DNA from: Morchella semilibera
Taxonomy: Eukaryota; Ascomycota; Pezizomycetes; Pezizales; Morchellaceae
Direction: 5' to 3'
Length of the DNA stretch: 64,000 nucleotides
Assembly (NCBI GenBank): GCA_009192285.1
Contig: WBVU01000009.1
Location: 1-64,000, forward strand
The notes below the pieces were generated by a model. It ran no database searches. It worked only from the letters and a program-made list of their open reading frames with translations, and was not told the origin of the DNA. The translations under genes were made by a program, and so were the position numbers. Position 1 is the stretch's first letter. Each line of letters starts with the position of its first letter. Below are positions 22,558 to 34,727 of this stretch, one piece after another.

Positions 22558-25500
22558 AAATGTAGGTATTGCGTGTAGCTGGTAAAATAGAAGAGAGAAA
22601 AGAGATCCTTTAACATTTTAGGGAAGTCGTGGATTCAAGAGAGTTGAGATGAATGTGGTTGATTTTCAGAGTCATGATCTTTGCTTTGGCCCTGAAATGC
22701 CAAGCACCACTACTAGTGGTTTCATAACCTGAGATTTGAGATGAAGTGCCTTAAGGGAGAAGCATATAGCCCCAAGTTGACCTGGCAGGAATCTCTTATC
22801 ACAAATTCTAGTTCTACCCAAGAGATGAAACCGTCGCGGTTAAGGGTATTGATAGCTTTCCATAGGAGCCTTATTTGGTATTGCGCCAGGTCGTGTTGTC
22901 CCTAAAAAAAGGCCGTAGAAATTGAGGGCTAGTATAGGCTCGTATGATACGGTCTTTAAATTTCAAGATTTAATCTATCCCCGGGTGGCTTTTCGTACCG
23001 GTGGTTAAGAGAGGTACGTCTGTGTTCCCTTCTGTCTTTGGGGCTCCCCTTATAAGAATAATCGAGTTCTTCTGTCTTCATGAAAAGCTGTATCTCTCAG
23101 CCCATAGGTCCCTCGTTCCGTTCCAGCTCCGAGTTGAACTGCAGCACTATTTTTGATCCCCGGTCATATGATCATATGTATATATTGCATAGGGTCCGCT
23201 GGAGTCGTTTTTCTCATTGAGTTAGTTCATGGGAAACCTCGCGGTTATCGTGTTGTGCCATGGTCCGTGGATTCCAATCTAGGTACAGTTTTCTGAGTGC
23301 ATAAGCAATACAGAGTTCCTTAGTTCGGCAGTGACGGTCAGGTTTTGTGGCCCTGCTGCTTTGCGCGAAGCCCGTGCCTAGCATAGAAGAAGCCAAGCCC
23401 GCCCTTCAATCCACCGTTCCCGCTCCGCACGTGACTGGCGAGTACACAACCCTCAGGCCCTTAGCTCTTGGCAAAGTATTTACCCCACCAACCACAGTCC
23501 TCATCGCAACGAGAATGCTTCTCTCTGTATGTCTCCTTAGACCTCTTTCTTTTTGGTGGACGTGAGCGGCCCAATTTTACATTCGTACGTCTCGTATATC
23601 TGATATTCGGCTTCACGTACTAGGCACATCAGCAGTGATCCGAACGCCTGGACGGGCAGACTTGGCTGCAGGAAGCTAGAGCGGCCCCTCCTCCTCATCC
23701 CACCACTTGTGCAACTTGTCTATAGGTATTTCACCTTTGTACCCCCAGTCTAACGATCGTAGGGTGACATGTGGCTTCCTCTCCGCCCACTGCTTCCGTC
23801 ACTGCTTGGGAGTATGCTCCTCTCTGTTTACTCGGAGGCAGGTGGAAAAAAGGTCACGTGGGTCACTGGGGTTTTCAGGATAGTGTATTGTGCCGCAAGG
23901 GTCGAGGTAAGAATCTGCCTACTCTAGCTCTACATTGCTACACTGGAAGGTTTATTTCTAACTGATTTCACTACTGTACCTCCTACTCTCGGGATATATG
24001 AGGAACAGTGTGGCGCATCGGCCAAACCGCTGCTTCTACTCCGCCAATTGAAAGGCTTTCCTGCTGGAATAGAACGCGCAGCCAAGGCACTCTGCACTCA
24101 GTAACACATCTATCAAGTCCATTTATGATAGAGCCACAGCCCGCGGCAGGTGTACTGCTGGATTTCCCCACCGGCCACGTTTCTGGAGCATGAAAATCAG
24201 GATACCATCAGGCCGGAGTAAAGTAAAATACCTACGAGCAAGGCTTAAAAGCGACTCGCTTTTCTTTTGCGAGTCTAGCTAGGTAGGTACTAAACTAGTC
24301 TAGAGGGCTAAAAGCAACATAAGCCGTCATCCTCATTCTAGTTCAGCACACGGGCTCTAGTTTTACGAGCCCTTGCTCGGCCCCAAAACATATTTCAAAA
24401 TCTAAAAATTGCAGACATACCGGGCAGATGTATTCCCGCTGGCATAGATAAGATTAATTCTTCAGGCATCGTAGACCTTCTTTTTAAAAAAAAGACCATA
24501 TCCAGGCTTCGAAGACGAGTAATGCGGCCCTGCGGGAACCGATGACTATACTACGCAGCATACACTTCGGACAGTGTTCTAAGTAGACAGATAAACTTTG
24601 GTTATTTCAATCTCTGCACCAGGTCTACCGACCTGCTCGTCGGCACTGGTACTATTGAGGTGGAGGAAATGAAGATTACAATAGAGCCTCCACTAGCCGG
24701 ACGCCGTGAACGCGGTTGCAGAAACGAAAGGACCGGCAGAACACTTGAGCCAAGCTCAGTTTCTTCTGTGTTAGCCAGAGATCTGGCTTCTCTTAGGCCT
24801 TAACCAGCATAGTAACAGCGGACAAAAGGGTACAAAAAGGATTATAAGGGATCAAAAGGTAGAAGAGCTAGGGAAAGATCTAGTTAGTCTGTACTTCACT
24901 TCTTTGCCCTTATCTACAGACTTTCGGCTTTCTGATGAGCGTTTAGACAGAATTAAGACCATGCCACTTTTTCATGCTGAGGGCATGGTATGGTAGTATT
25001 TGGGGCTGGTAAATTCATTCTGGGGTGCGGGAATCGAGACAAAACCACTGAACAGTAAAGAAAAACATGATAATGCACATTTGCCTGGCCACAATCTTAC
25101 CACAATGAGCAAGCCTAATCCTTTAAACCAGCACACTCTCTAGAGCTAGGGTCTAAGGAGCCTTTCTTTGGTACCTGCGAGCTTCTTGGTAGTCCTTGTA
25201 AATTTGCGGCTGCACTATGGGCCCGATTCCCTGCCTCCATTATTTTAATAATACATCTCAGTAACGTAAATAGAGTCACTCACAATACCGACTGAACTTG
25301 ATATACCTGTGGGATATACCATAAGTTAAGTATTCTTTAGACGTGGGCATAATAGGAGTTAGCTGGACAAGAATAATGAAATGACTGGAACAAAAGACTT
25401 ACGCCCTCACCCGAGGACTGCTTCCTAAATAGTCCTTCTACAGGACTGGCCGGCGACAGGTTGTTGGGAGGGCGGGTACAGCCATATCCTCTTCCCCGCT

Positions 25501-26175
25501 GTTGTTTCCCGGTTCTTGGTAATCCCAGAAGTTGTCTCGCCTGCAGCAGCGCCTTCTTGTGTAACCAAGCAGCTCTTTACGTACCTGTATGGTAACAATA
25601 TTGAGGGCTTTGATGCAATGCAGTACATGTATGTATGTATGTAGGTGGCAGTAGGGCCATACCGGGTTAACAGTCACTTATCAAGAATTGCCTACAATAG
25701 AAACATTCAACTTCAGTAATTTGGGGGCTGTATATAGCCAGATCGTTGTTCGAACCGTACCTTTAAGCTTGCGCGGTCATTGTAACTGTTACGTTTCAGG
25801 TACGTTTTAAACACCACGTATCGTAATAAGCTTTCGCCCTATTTCATACCCGCGTATCCGGGATATCGAAGGATTTCCAATCTTACTAAATCCTGTTAAT
25901 TGGTTCTCCAACAAGGCCACAAAAAACCCACAAACGTATCATTACTTTCACGAGTGATTCACTATGTCGCACTCACTTCATATTTTCTTCTTCTTGCAGC
26001 AGTAGACTCCTTAGTCATCCACCCAAGCCAGCCCAGATCAGCTAGCACGCAGCCAGCCCCACCTCCCCGCAATCCTCAAGCTCTTGACTTCATTTCTCGC
26101 GACCTCAGCTCAATTCTCTCTAGAGACTTACCTCGCCCACAATCACACATCTGAACCACCACCACAACCGCAACC
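22558..26175. other. intergenic, 3.6 kb, upstream of OMP decarboxylase
   Basis: No gene supported. Short frames near 23350, 24010 and 25430 show no recognisable protein. One TACATGTA at 25624 sits at the edge of a (ATGT)n microsatellite. The last 200 bp are C/T-rich, as is usual for a fungal promoter. Confidence 0.5.
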
Positions 26176-27054
26176 ATGACCTACACAACGCAGACCTACG
26201 CCGCCCGCGCCCAAACGCACCCCACGGAGATCGGCCGCCGCCTCCTCGCCATTATGGCCGCAAAGCAGACAAACCTCTGCATCTCTGTAGACCTCACTGA
26301 CCCTGAGCGCATCCTCGCGCTCGTCGATCGTACCCCCCCCCCCTCCACTTCCTCCTTCCCGCACCCCCAGGCACGCACTAACACGCCCACGCAGAACTCG
26401 GCCCCCAGATCTGCCTCGTCAAGACCCACATCGACATCATCACCTTCACGACCCCCTCCGCGATTGCCGACTTTACCACGCGCCTCAGCGCCCTCGCCGA
26501 CACGCATAATTTCCTCCTCTTCGAAGACCGTAAGTTCGCCGATATCGGCTCGACCGTTGCGCACCAGTACCGCGGCGGCGTCTACCGCATTGCCTCCTGG
26601 TCGCACATCACCAACGCGCACACTGTCCCGGGGCCGGGCATCATCGCGGGGTTGTATAGCGTTGCGAAGGAGGTGGGCGCGCCGCGCGGGCTCCTCATGC
26701 TCGGCGAGATGTCGAGTGAGGGGAACCTGGGGCGGCGGGGAGTACCTGAAGAAGACTGTGGAGATGGCGAGGGGGTGCAGGGAGTTTGTCATGGGATTTA
26801 TTGCGCAGGGGTCTGTGGAGGATGCGCCGGAGGGTGAGGACTGGATCGTGATGAGCCCGGGGGTAAAGTTGGGTGGGGGTGGGGATGCACTGGGGCAGAG
26901 GTATAATACACCTGAGAGCGTGGTGGGTGGGAAGGGGAGTGATGTGGTGATTGTAGGGAGAGGCGTCATTGAGAGTAAGGATCCGGTAGCAGAGGCAGAG
27001 AAATATAGAGTCGCCGCGTGGGCTGCATATGAGAAGAGGGTGGCGACAGCGTGA
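26176..27054 (+). CDS. ura3: orotidine 5'-phosphate decarboxylase; one frameshift
   Basis: Catalyses OMP to UMP, the last step of de novo pyrimidine synthesis, in the cytosol. Exons 26176-26329 and 26395-27054; intron 26330-26394 with a C-tract after the donor and a cactaac branch. The corrected product has about 270 residues, normal for fungal URA3/PyrG. The active-site tetrad is in place: K61 and D65 region in CLVKTHIDI, then D96, K98 and D101 in [15 protein letters not shown]. The C-terminal phosphate-binding part includes [17 protein letters not shown]. The frame shifts at GGGG 26729-26732, where one G too many separates GEMSSEGNL from [13 protein letters not shown]. Because this enzyme is normally essential, a base-call error is the likelier cause. 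The gene stands alone on this strand. Confidence 0.92.
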   Translation: MTYTTQTYAARAQTHPTEIGRRLLAIMAAKQTNLCISVDLTDPERILALVDRTPPPSTSSFPHPQARTNTPTQNSAPRSASSRPTSTSSPSRPPPRLPTLPRASAPSPTRIISSSSKTVSSPISARPLRTSTAAASTALPPGRTSPTRTLSRGRASSRGCIALRRRWARRAGSSCSARCRVRGTWGGGEYLKKTVEMARGCREFVMGFIAQGSVEDAPEGEDWIVMSPGVKLGGGGDALGQRYNTPESVVGGKGSDVVIVGRGVIESKDPVAEAEKYRVAAWAAYEKRVATA

Positions 27055-30000
27055 ACTGGGTGCTTTGTAGAGTAAGTCGGAGGGTAAAAGGTCCTCTTTT
27101 TTTAATTATAGTAATCAGATGTTATAGGTGAGTTTTTGGTAGAAATAGAACCATCCCGCCTTCTCAAATTCATCAGCCCCGAAAAGTTTATAAAGTGGCA
27201 AAGCAAGGAATTCTAGTTGAGAAAGATATTAGCATGTAGCACCACGCTGTCGTAAGAATAATATCTGGTAAACTAGTCCTAATTGGGCACCGGGTGATAA
27301 CCCATGATCCATATATCCTCTAATGGAGGATATCATCACCCACAGACTCTTTATCGTCAAGATGTTGGATATGGACTGAGTTCCTTAATATGATGCCATC
27401 ACTAGAACAAAATTTATCCCTGACTCGGGCATGCCGCACAACTCCTTTTAGCGACTTATATTTCCATGGTCTACTTACTCCAAGTATGTATGTATATTTG
27501 TTGGACCACATCCTTGTCGCAGGAGTGTGGCTGTATAAAGACTACAGGTATCTGGCTTATTGCTTACTAGAACACCGCTCTGGAGGATGAGCCTAACGTA
27601 CTAGCCCTTTCTAAGTGATAAGAGGTGTATGTGTACTTGGAGGTAGACGTATTTACCTCAGCCACCTGGCTATAAGTAGCTAGGTGGCCCAATATTGTAA
27701 TGGCCATGTCTTTGAAGTACAGACTCTCTCGAAAGATATTTTGTGATCACCACACAAGGAATGTGATGGCTGCGATGATTAGAAAGCCATTTTTTTACAC
27801 AAATGACGCTATCGACACAGCAGCTCAAATAAATTTGTGTATATCTTCGTCCACTCTAAGGCTTCACCGGAAATAACCAGATTCGAGCTTCAGAGGGATA
27901 ACCTCCACGGCTTTCTTGTGAGCTGTCCCAGCCAGGATCTCGGTGATATGGACAGGGTAGGTTCAGGATGCTTTTACAGTTGGTTACGGATTGTGGGACT
28001 TGCTTGCGGGTATCCGTACTTGGTTCCGGGAATGTTGTACCTTTACATTAGCAATCGAAGAGCTAAAAAAAATTGAGGTTAGCACAGGGGGATTCACCTA
28101 TTCTTTTTTTTTTTTTGAGATTTCTTGAGCATCTAGTGGCTTATCTCCCTTGGTAGATCCAAATATGCACTCTTTTGTCACCACTCGAGCAAGATGCCAT
28201 CCGCCCGCATTGCCACCCCCCCAAGCAACCCAAAAGCCCAAGAAAAACCCAAGCAGAATGTCCAACACCCAATTCCCCAATTCTCCAGGTATAGATACTC
28301 CTCAAAGCCAAAAATAGCGATGCATATCTCTGCCGTCAGCCATGTTCTGCAAACAAATAAAAAAAGAGGCACGACGACACCGCTGTCTACCTGCGCTCAG
28401 GTCTGTCGAAGTTCTCTAGCTGAGAGCGTTCATAAAGACGCAAGAGTAGATTACTACGACAGAAAAGAGGCACGTAACACCGGGCGGGATTGTGAGTGGG
28501 TTTGTGCTGTTGCACTAACTGTTGAACACAATTGTGGCTTGATGCCGATGGCGAGGGTTGGTTTAGGGGGGTGAGGGGCCGTTGTACTAGAGGGGGTGGG
28601 GGGGGTGGGGGGGTAGACATCGGGTTGATAAAGGTAGGAGAAGAATGGATGGGGAAGGAGGTGGAAAGAGAAAGTAGGGCTAGCACATGGTTTTGAGTGG
28701 TTGCTAGTACAAAATGGAGCGCTGGCTTGGCATGGGGTGTTAGAGGTTTGACTTGTATTCAATGCTGCTCCTCCTTCAAATGCAATTCCGTAGTGACGGA
28801 ACGGCGCTCCCTACTCCTAGTCCGTTACTTTATTTTTAGGCCTACAAGCACAACTGGATCCCCAAAGCTAAAAACCAAAAAGAAAGAAGGAAAAGAGGAA
28901 GAAGGAAAAACAAACAATGAAGTAATTACATGTATCTATTGATATATTGCGCGCATCTACCTATATTAAATCCTGTTTCTACTTTGCATGACCCTCGATC
29001 CCTGCGAGGGAAGGTAAAACAGCAAGAGCAGTAGGGAAGCACGCAGAGCTGGCCACTAACGACCCAACCTTCCAATTTCCAGTCCGTCGTTACTCCAAGC
29101 CCCGTTCCGGACAAGCAGAAACATCGCCTATAGCCCCCCGGCGGAGAGGAAATCAAGTTGTATCTAATGAGCTGTCTACCTAAATTCAGTCCTAATTCTA
29201 CCTGGCATTTAATTTTACATAGGAAAATAGAGAAAGAGTAATTGACAGAAAGAAGCACATAGAGCCAACTAGCCAAGAGCCTAGAGTCATCTATCTCCCT
29301 ACCGCAATTCCGCTTCATCTTCGCCATCTGCAACAGACAAGTAAGAGTAATCAACCGCGAACTCGAATGAAAAGAGGGGCGGAGCGTCTATCTGTCGACC
29401 CTGTATACCTGCGTTTAAGTCTGTCCCCCTTGAACGAGCATTGCTCCCAAAAGCAAGGTGGTCGTAAGTGGGAACAGAAAAAAAGCACGTTGGTCGGGCT
29501 TGTGAGGGACTGTCATCTATCCCCCTAAATTCGAGTCTGTACATATCCCCACATTTGATAATCCTCTGCCTCAGCATGCGATAGGCAGAAGTGAACCATG
29601 AAGGTCCTGGTTGAGAGGCCGCTGCTTACGCTCTACCTGGCCCGAGTCTGTCCCTTTCAAACCACTATCTAGACGATAAAGTCCAGGAGTCGATGGAGAG
29701 GGACAGAAAGTGGGCCACGAAGGGGTTCTTGCGGGGTTTGTGGGAGATTGGAGGTGGGGAGTAGGGTTTGGAGTGCGCCAGAAATTGACTTCTGTGGGGA
29801 CGGCAAGTGCTAGGGCCTAGTTTGTTAGGGTACATAATTATCTGCCAGGATCAGGTTTCTCCTTGGTAGGCTTACTGGCTTTCCACCCGAATGTTTTAAT
29901 TTGTCTTTCTACGATCACGCACCAAACAGTTAAGGTGGAAAGTTTTCCTTTTATTCTTGTGTTCTTTCAGTATTAGATATCTGGTAATACATACATGTAG

Positions 30001-30646
30001 TCTACCAATACATCAGCAAGCTGACTTTCCTTCGTAACTACATGTACATGTAATTCTACTCGGCCGCCACTAAGAACGTTGATAGTCTTTTTCTATACCG
30101 CGTATCTCCCCACCCTGGCTTTCTTCTTTGCCCCATTTCTTCATTTGCCGACCAGCACCAGGAACTTAATAGGCCTTTCTTTAGGCCTTCCTTTTAGGCC
30201 CTTATCTATTCTTTTTCTGGACCCGGATCAGACTTTTGTAGGCTTAATTTATTTCAAGCAGGAAACTCTTCCTTTATAGCAAGTATATTTTCTAGTTTTC
30301 CGCTAGCCCGGCGCTCAGACGGGAGAGGCTATTCTTTATTTCCCTAACTCATTTACCTTCATTCTTTTGACCGGCACTCAAATAGGGTAAGCTTTCTTCA
30401 ATCTCATAACGTTTCTGTCAATACTAAATGTCTATATAAGTCTCTATTGGTCTTGGAAATTATGGGAGCTAAGTATTGGTCGCAATCCTACTTTCGATAT
30501 GTCTATATGTAGTGTACATGTAGCGGCCGAAACAAAGAAGCACGAGTATTGCAAAATAAAATAGTTCCCATATCTTTCTGAGCCCCTTTATTATATTTAT
30601 TCGATAGTCTTCTCATTAGCTTAAACCAGAGCTGATTGTAATTGTA
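27055..30646. other. intergenic, repeat-rich
   Basis: No gene supported. Includes the start of the decayed repeat cluster (28389 onward), an inverted TA-flanked element further on, and TACATGTA at 28927, 29992, 30039, 30045 and 30515 (the 30039 and 30045 copies overlap). Confidence 0.5.
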
Positions 30647-32420
30647 TGGGGTGGTAAATGTGTCAAAGGTAATTTTACCAACGGTGGCTTAAGCACTGAA
30701 CTTCAGCCCTTGTGCCAGCACAAATGCTGAATTTCAGTCTTTATGCTGTGCTATACTACATTAATCATTAGTGCCAATACTTATGAAGTTTTCCTGCCGG
30801 TGGTGAAATACCTGTCACCGGTGGCGAAATTCCCCACGGGTGGGGAATTGGACCCATAAATCGGCATTGTATAGCTCCTTTTGGCCAAAAGGCAAAAGGT
30901 CTGTGCTTTTATTCATTTTAAGGTATGAACATTGGTATTATTTTCACCACCGTTGGTAAAATTACTTTTGGCACATTTACCGCGCCATATCTATTGGGGT
31001 TAAGGAAGCGGAAGAAGGGCTAGCCAGCCATATACTCGGGTTTTCCTTCACCAGATCAGGTAATGTGCTGTGGTGACGGGTCATGACGCAATGGAAATTA
31101 TCCTCTCTACACAGCAGACTTTAATATGGACTGGCTCAGGCACCTACCAACGATGTACTAATGAATACTCATAGGATTGTCCTGTGTAGGTTGTGGTCGC
31201 TATAAACTTTCAAAAATAAAATAAAACTTAGCACCAGAGCCAACTGTCGATGCACATTGCGTTTTCTTTCCCCCGGCTCCTTCAATCCTAGAGGATGTCA
31301 CATGCTTGTAAGGCTTCTGAAGATGAGGGTGTGGCAGGCATGATTATGCAACAATGCGCCTAATCCTACAAATACATCCTCAATACACTCAATTTATCCC
31401 CGAATGTGTTATTGTCAACCGTTAAGAAGCCAATACATTTCCTAGATACAGAAATGAGGTGCGGATAATCTTCTTTGTTCCCCGTTTCCCTACACTCGTA
31501 TTTGTTTTATGTTATTCATCCACCAAGGTTTAGAATTCCATAAGACAGAAATGAAGCACGGAGTCCGCCGCGGATTCTCCACAACTAATAGGTAGTAGTT
31601 GCATCTTAGCCCCAAAACAAGCAAGAAGTACGGCTATCCCCCAGATTTTTGACCCCACTACACCCAGGTTTGACAGTGTCTCCACTCGCAAGAGCTGAGC
31701 GGTATATAGAAATGAGACACGGATATCCCAACTCTGTTTATCTCCCTGTATCAAAGTCTGTCACCGTTTCCTCTAGGCAGAAGCCCTTTTGGGAGGTTAC
31801 GATAGCAAAAGGGGGCACAGCGGTGTCTCTCCCTATATTCAACTTTGCCGCTGCTCACAGGCACAGGATGCACAGGGGGGACCAGCGACAAAAAGACGAA
31901 GGTGAGCAAGTCCCACATACCCATAACCCAATTTGTCCCTACTGATTAGCGTACGGTTACAGCGGAAGACTGGGATAGTTGATAAGACAAGACGCTTATC
32001 CAGGCAGGAAAGAATAATGGAGGTTCCTTCTCCCTACATTCCAGTTTTTTTTTTTTGCGACCTATCCAGCAAGAGAGAACCTCGCTGAACATGCGGCGGC
32101 GAAGCGGCACGAGAGTTATCACATATCCCACATTCCCACAGTCTATTTGACACCCACTGATTAACATGCTGTCAAAACGATGTTTTCTATTAGAAAGATT
32201 GGACACCCATCCAGACAGGAAAGGAGATCACCTACGCTGGATTTCGGCGACAAAAAGAAGCGCAGGGACGGCAGTACCCTGAAACCTATTTGGCGCCGAA
32301 CGCTTAATTAGTATATTTTCTAATTGGGGGAATACCTGGAGAGGAGAAAGTCCATGAGCTTTTTGACACACGGAAAAAGCACGATGGCTCTGGCTGGGGT
32401 TTGGGGTGAGGTGGTGATAG
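28389..32420. repeat. cluster of decayed related repeats
   Basis: At least three units share a layout: ACCTG(n)AGTCTGTC or GGTCTGTC, then 54-57 bp later (G/A)ACAGAAA followed by (G)GCACG or GCCACG and a G/T-rich tail (GGGCTTGTGAGGG type). GTCTGTC lies at 28401, 29419 and 29646, with ACAGAAA partners at 28458, 29473 and 29702. Looser relatives appear near 28690, 31527, 31740, 32245 and 32360. Similarity is low, so the copies are old. The origin is unknown. Confidence 0.4.
30647..30987. mobile_element. MITE, 341 bp, 41-bp terminal inverted repeats, TA duplication
   Basis: The left arm 30647-30687 and right arm 30947-30987 are near-perfect inverted copies; the inner ends read AATTTTACCAACGGTGG on both. 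TA is present outside both ends (30645-30646 and 30988-30989). The interior contains GGTGGTGAAAT/GGTGGCGAAAT motifs and no open frame. A related fragment lies at 2584-2618, so this is a family and not a chance hairpin. Confidence 0.8.
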
Positions 32421-33772
32421 GGATGAAGGACCTTGTTGATGGAAAGTTGATGGGTTATGTGGAAGGATGCTGTAGTGGCTGGGAGCAAAATTTTTCGTGC
32501 GAGACTACTCTGTTTGGGCGCGTGGGTGGCTATGGCTAGGGGCATATTGCCCACGGGCGCACACGCCTGAACGCAAGCCCACATTTAGAAAACGCCTAGG
32601 TGTTTTAGGTTAGTAGACTTGAGGGTCTGGATCCCTCTGCAGAACAAAGATGAATTGTAATTGATCAGCCAATAAACGATGGACCATGAAATATCACTCG
32701 CGGAAGAAACTCGATTGATTGATTGATTAATTGATTGATTGATAACTCATACATGCATATATCGTGTTTTAGCGGCCTCCCCGTCTTGAAGTTTTTTTTT
32801 TTTTTTTTTTTTTGGAACTTTAAGAATCCACATGTATGCCTGTACGTTTGAGGGGGTGAACGGATGGCGGCTCTATGATCCTACACCCAAAAGAGAGAAG
32901 TAGGCATAGGTCTTGCTTGTGTTCGGGTCTATCGTAGCCAATTCACATGTAATCATCCAGGTATCTGGGATCCAATAGAAAAGAATTACGGTGGATACGA
33001 GATTCTGGTGAGCGGCGAAATGGCGGCGAAGCGGTATTGGTAGCGAGGCGTGGGGAATAGGTGGGTTTTCCAAAGATGAAATAATATATTTTAGATTCCA
33101 AAATACTAGCAGAAATAGACACGATCAAAAGGTACATGTAAGTACATGCACCTCACTCTCTTGGCCGGCGATGGCCCTTTTCCAAATCAAACGTGGCGTG
33201 TGATCATCCCCACACAATCCTGCAACGAACGAACACGCAGCGGTATGCATGACACCGGGTAGTACCCGGTTCACTATCTTGAGCGGGCCAGATATCCTAT
33301 ATTCCTATAACCTTCACAGCATGGATCAGGTACCGTACCTGGAAGCCGCATCAGAACCTCATATCCGAGTGATAGTTTGTGATCAACTGCATCACGTACA
33401 GTCACTCGATATGCGGGCCACCAAGTCGACGTGATATATAATAAACACGCATATTTTTGCTTGGGGATGCTTTTTAACGTACGGTGATTATCTCATACTT
33501 CTAGATGCTCTTAACCGTAGGGGCTCAGGGTCCGGAGGGGTCCACAGGAGGGGCTGGGAATGTTGTAGTTAAGGGCGATGTTTGTTTCATTAAGTACTTG
33601 TATCTCTAAGTGCTTACTCACAGGGTTCGAGATCTACAGTCTCAACGTACAAGTGCTTCTATTCCTAGAACTACCTAAATCCGCCCAGTCCACTATATCT
33701 AAGCTAGCCACCCCATATAAACCTTAACTCACTAGTCAAATAACGAGTATACGTATATGTCTTCAACTTCCA
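30988..33772. other. intergenic before the tRNA
   Basis: No gene supported. It holds the tail of the decayed repeat cluster, a (GATT)n run, a long T run and one TACATGTA (33133). Confidence 0.5.
32712..32814. repeat. (GATT)n microsatellite and poly(T) run
   Basis: About eight GATT units (one ATT A variant) at 32712-32742, then a run of more than 20 T at about 32792-32814. Confidence 0.85.
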
Positions 33773-33873
33773 GCCCGGTTAGCTCAGTGGTAGAGCGTGT
33801 GACTTTTACACTGCATACTCTTGTATGCATTGTGACAATCACAGGGTCGCGGGTTCGACCCCCGCATTGGGCT
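33773..33873 (+). tRNA. tRNA-Lys (UUU) with 29-nt intron
   Basis: Acceptor stem GCCCGGT pairs with ATTGGGC, discriminator T at 33873. The D-arm is TAGCTCAGTGGTAGAGC, and the T-arm GCGGGTTCGACCCCCGC is intact. The anticodon stem TGTGA (33798-33802) pairs with TCACA (33839-33843). The anticodon TTT is at 33805-33807, with A37 at 33808. The intron 33809-33837 follows position 37, the canonical site for tRNA splicing endonuclease. It decodes AAA/AAG lysine codons. The T-arm GGTTCGACC serves as internal B box, and a six-T run near 33920 may terminate transcription. Confidence 0.93.
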
Positions 33874-34194
33874 CTTTGCCATCACCCTTGGTGTTCTTTG
33901 AAATGTCGTGGGTTTAGGCTTTTTTGCCGGGCTCTTTTTGAGAGCAGAGGTCCTTTTTTTTGTTTGGTATGATCATGACACTAATAATCTTGATTCTATT
34001 TAGATTGGGCTTGATGTATTGATCACGTCAAACCTTCTTTACCTACTAGATACACTTGATATACAATATTCGCGCGTCTCAACGATACCTCAGGCCGGTA
34101 TATGAAAGTCATAAAGTATCACTCGTTAAGAGCAGAGTAGTACAGGGTTAGGGTTTCAACTGTGAACCTCCACCAAGCCGTATCAAAAGTACTA

Positions 34195-34316
34195 CTCGCA
34201 ACTTCATAGCGTTTCTGAACACAACCGCTATTACATGCCATACAAAAATGTAGTCTTGGCGGTTTTTTGGGTGTATGCAATATTAGTCGTGTTCAAAAAC
34301 GCTATGAAATTGCGAG
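34195..34316. mobile_element. MITE-like foldback, 122 bp, TA duplication
   Basis: The left end CTCGCAACTTCATAGCGTTT and inverted right end CTCGCAATTTCATAGCGTTT match over about 30 bp per arm. TA flanks both ends (34193-34194 and 34317-34318). No coding content. Confidence 0.7.
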
Positions 34317-34550
34317 TATGTAGCCAGTTAGACAGGCATTTATAGCATCCCATCTTGAATGCAAAGAATATTAAAACATACGCAAGCACATATGCATATG
34401 TATGTAGTAAGTATGTACTTATATACATGTACTTTAGAACCACATATACTTGCTCCTGTTACATGTAAATTAAAAGTTTCTTCATCCGAGTTGTTCAGTG
34501 AGCCCCGTTATCAAACGGTACCTATCCACCCCACTACCCCGCCATTTTTT

Positions 34551-34628
34551 CCACCCCACCATCCCACCACCCCACCATCCCACCACCCCACCATCCCACC
34601 ACCCCACCATCCCACCACCCCACCATCC
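34551..34628. repeat. 16-bp C/A-rich tandem repeat in a promoter
   Basis: The unit ACCATCCCACCACCCC is repeated about four and a half times, ending about 100 bp before the ATG of the secreted protein gene. On the minus strand it is G-rich. Confidence 0.85.
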
Positions 34629-34727
34629 TCCATCACACCATCACATCTCACCGTCCCACTATCCCACCTAAACATACCAAACACACTACTACCCTTCATA
34701 ACCGAAAACCCTAGACCTCAAAGTAAA

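Larger units (their letters stand above)
33874..34727. other. intergenic between tRNA-Lys and secreted protein gene
   Basis: Contains a 122-bp MITE-like foldback (34195-34316), two TACATGTA copies (34424 and 34460) and a 16-bp tandem repeat immediately upstream of the next gene. Confidence 0.6.
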
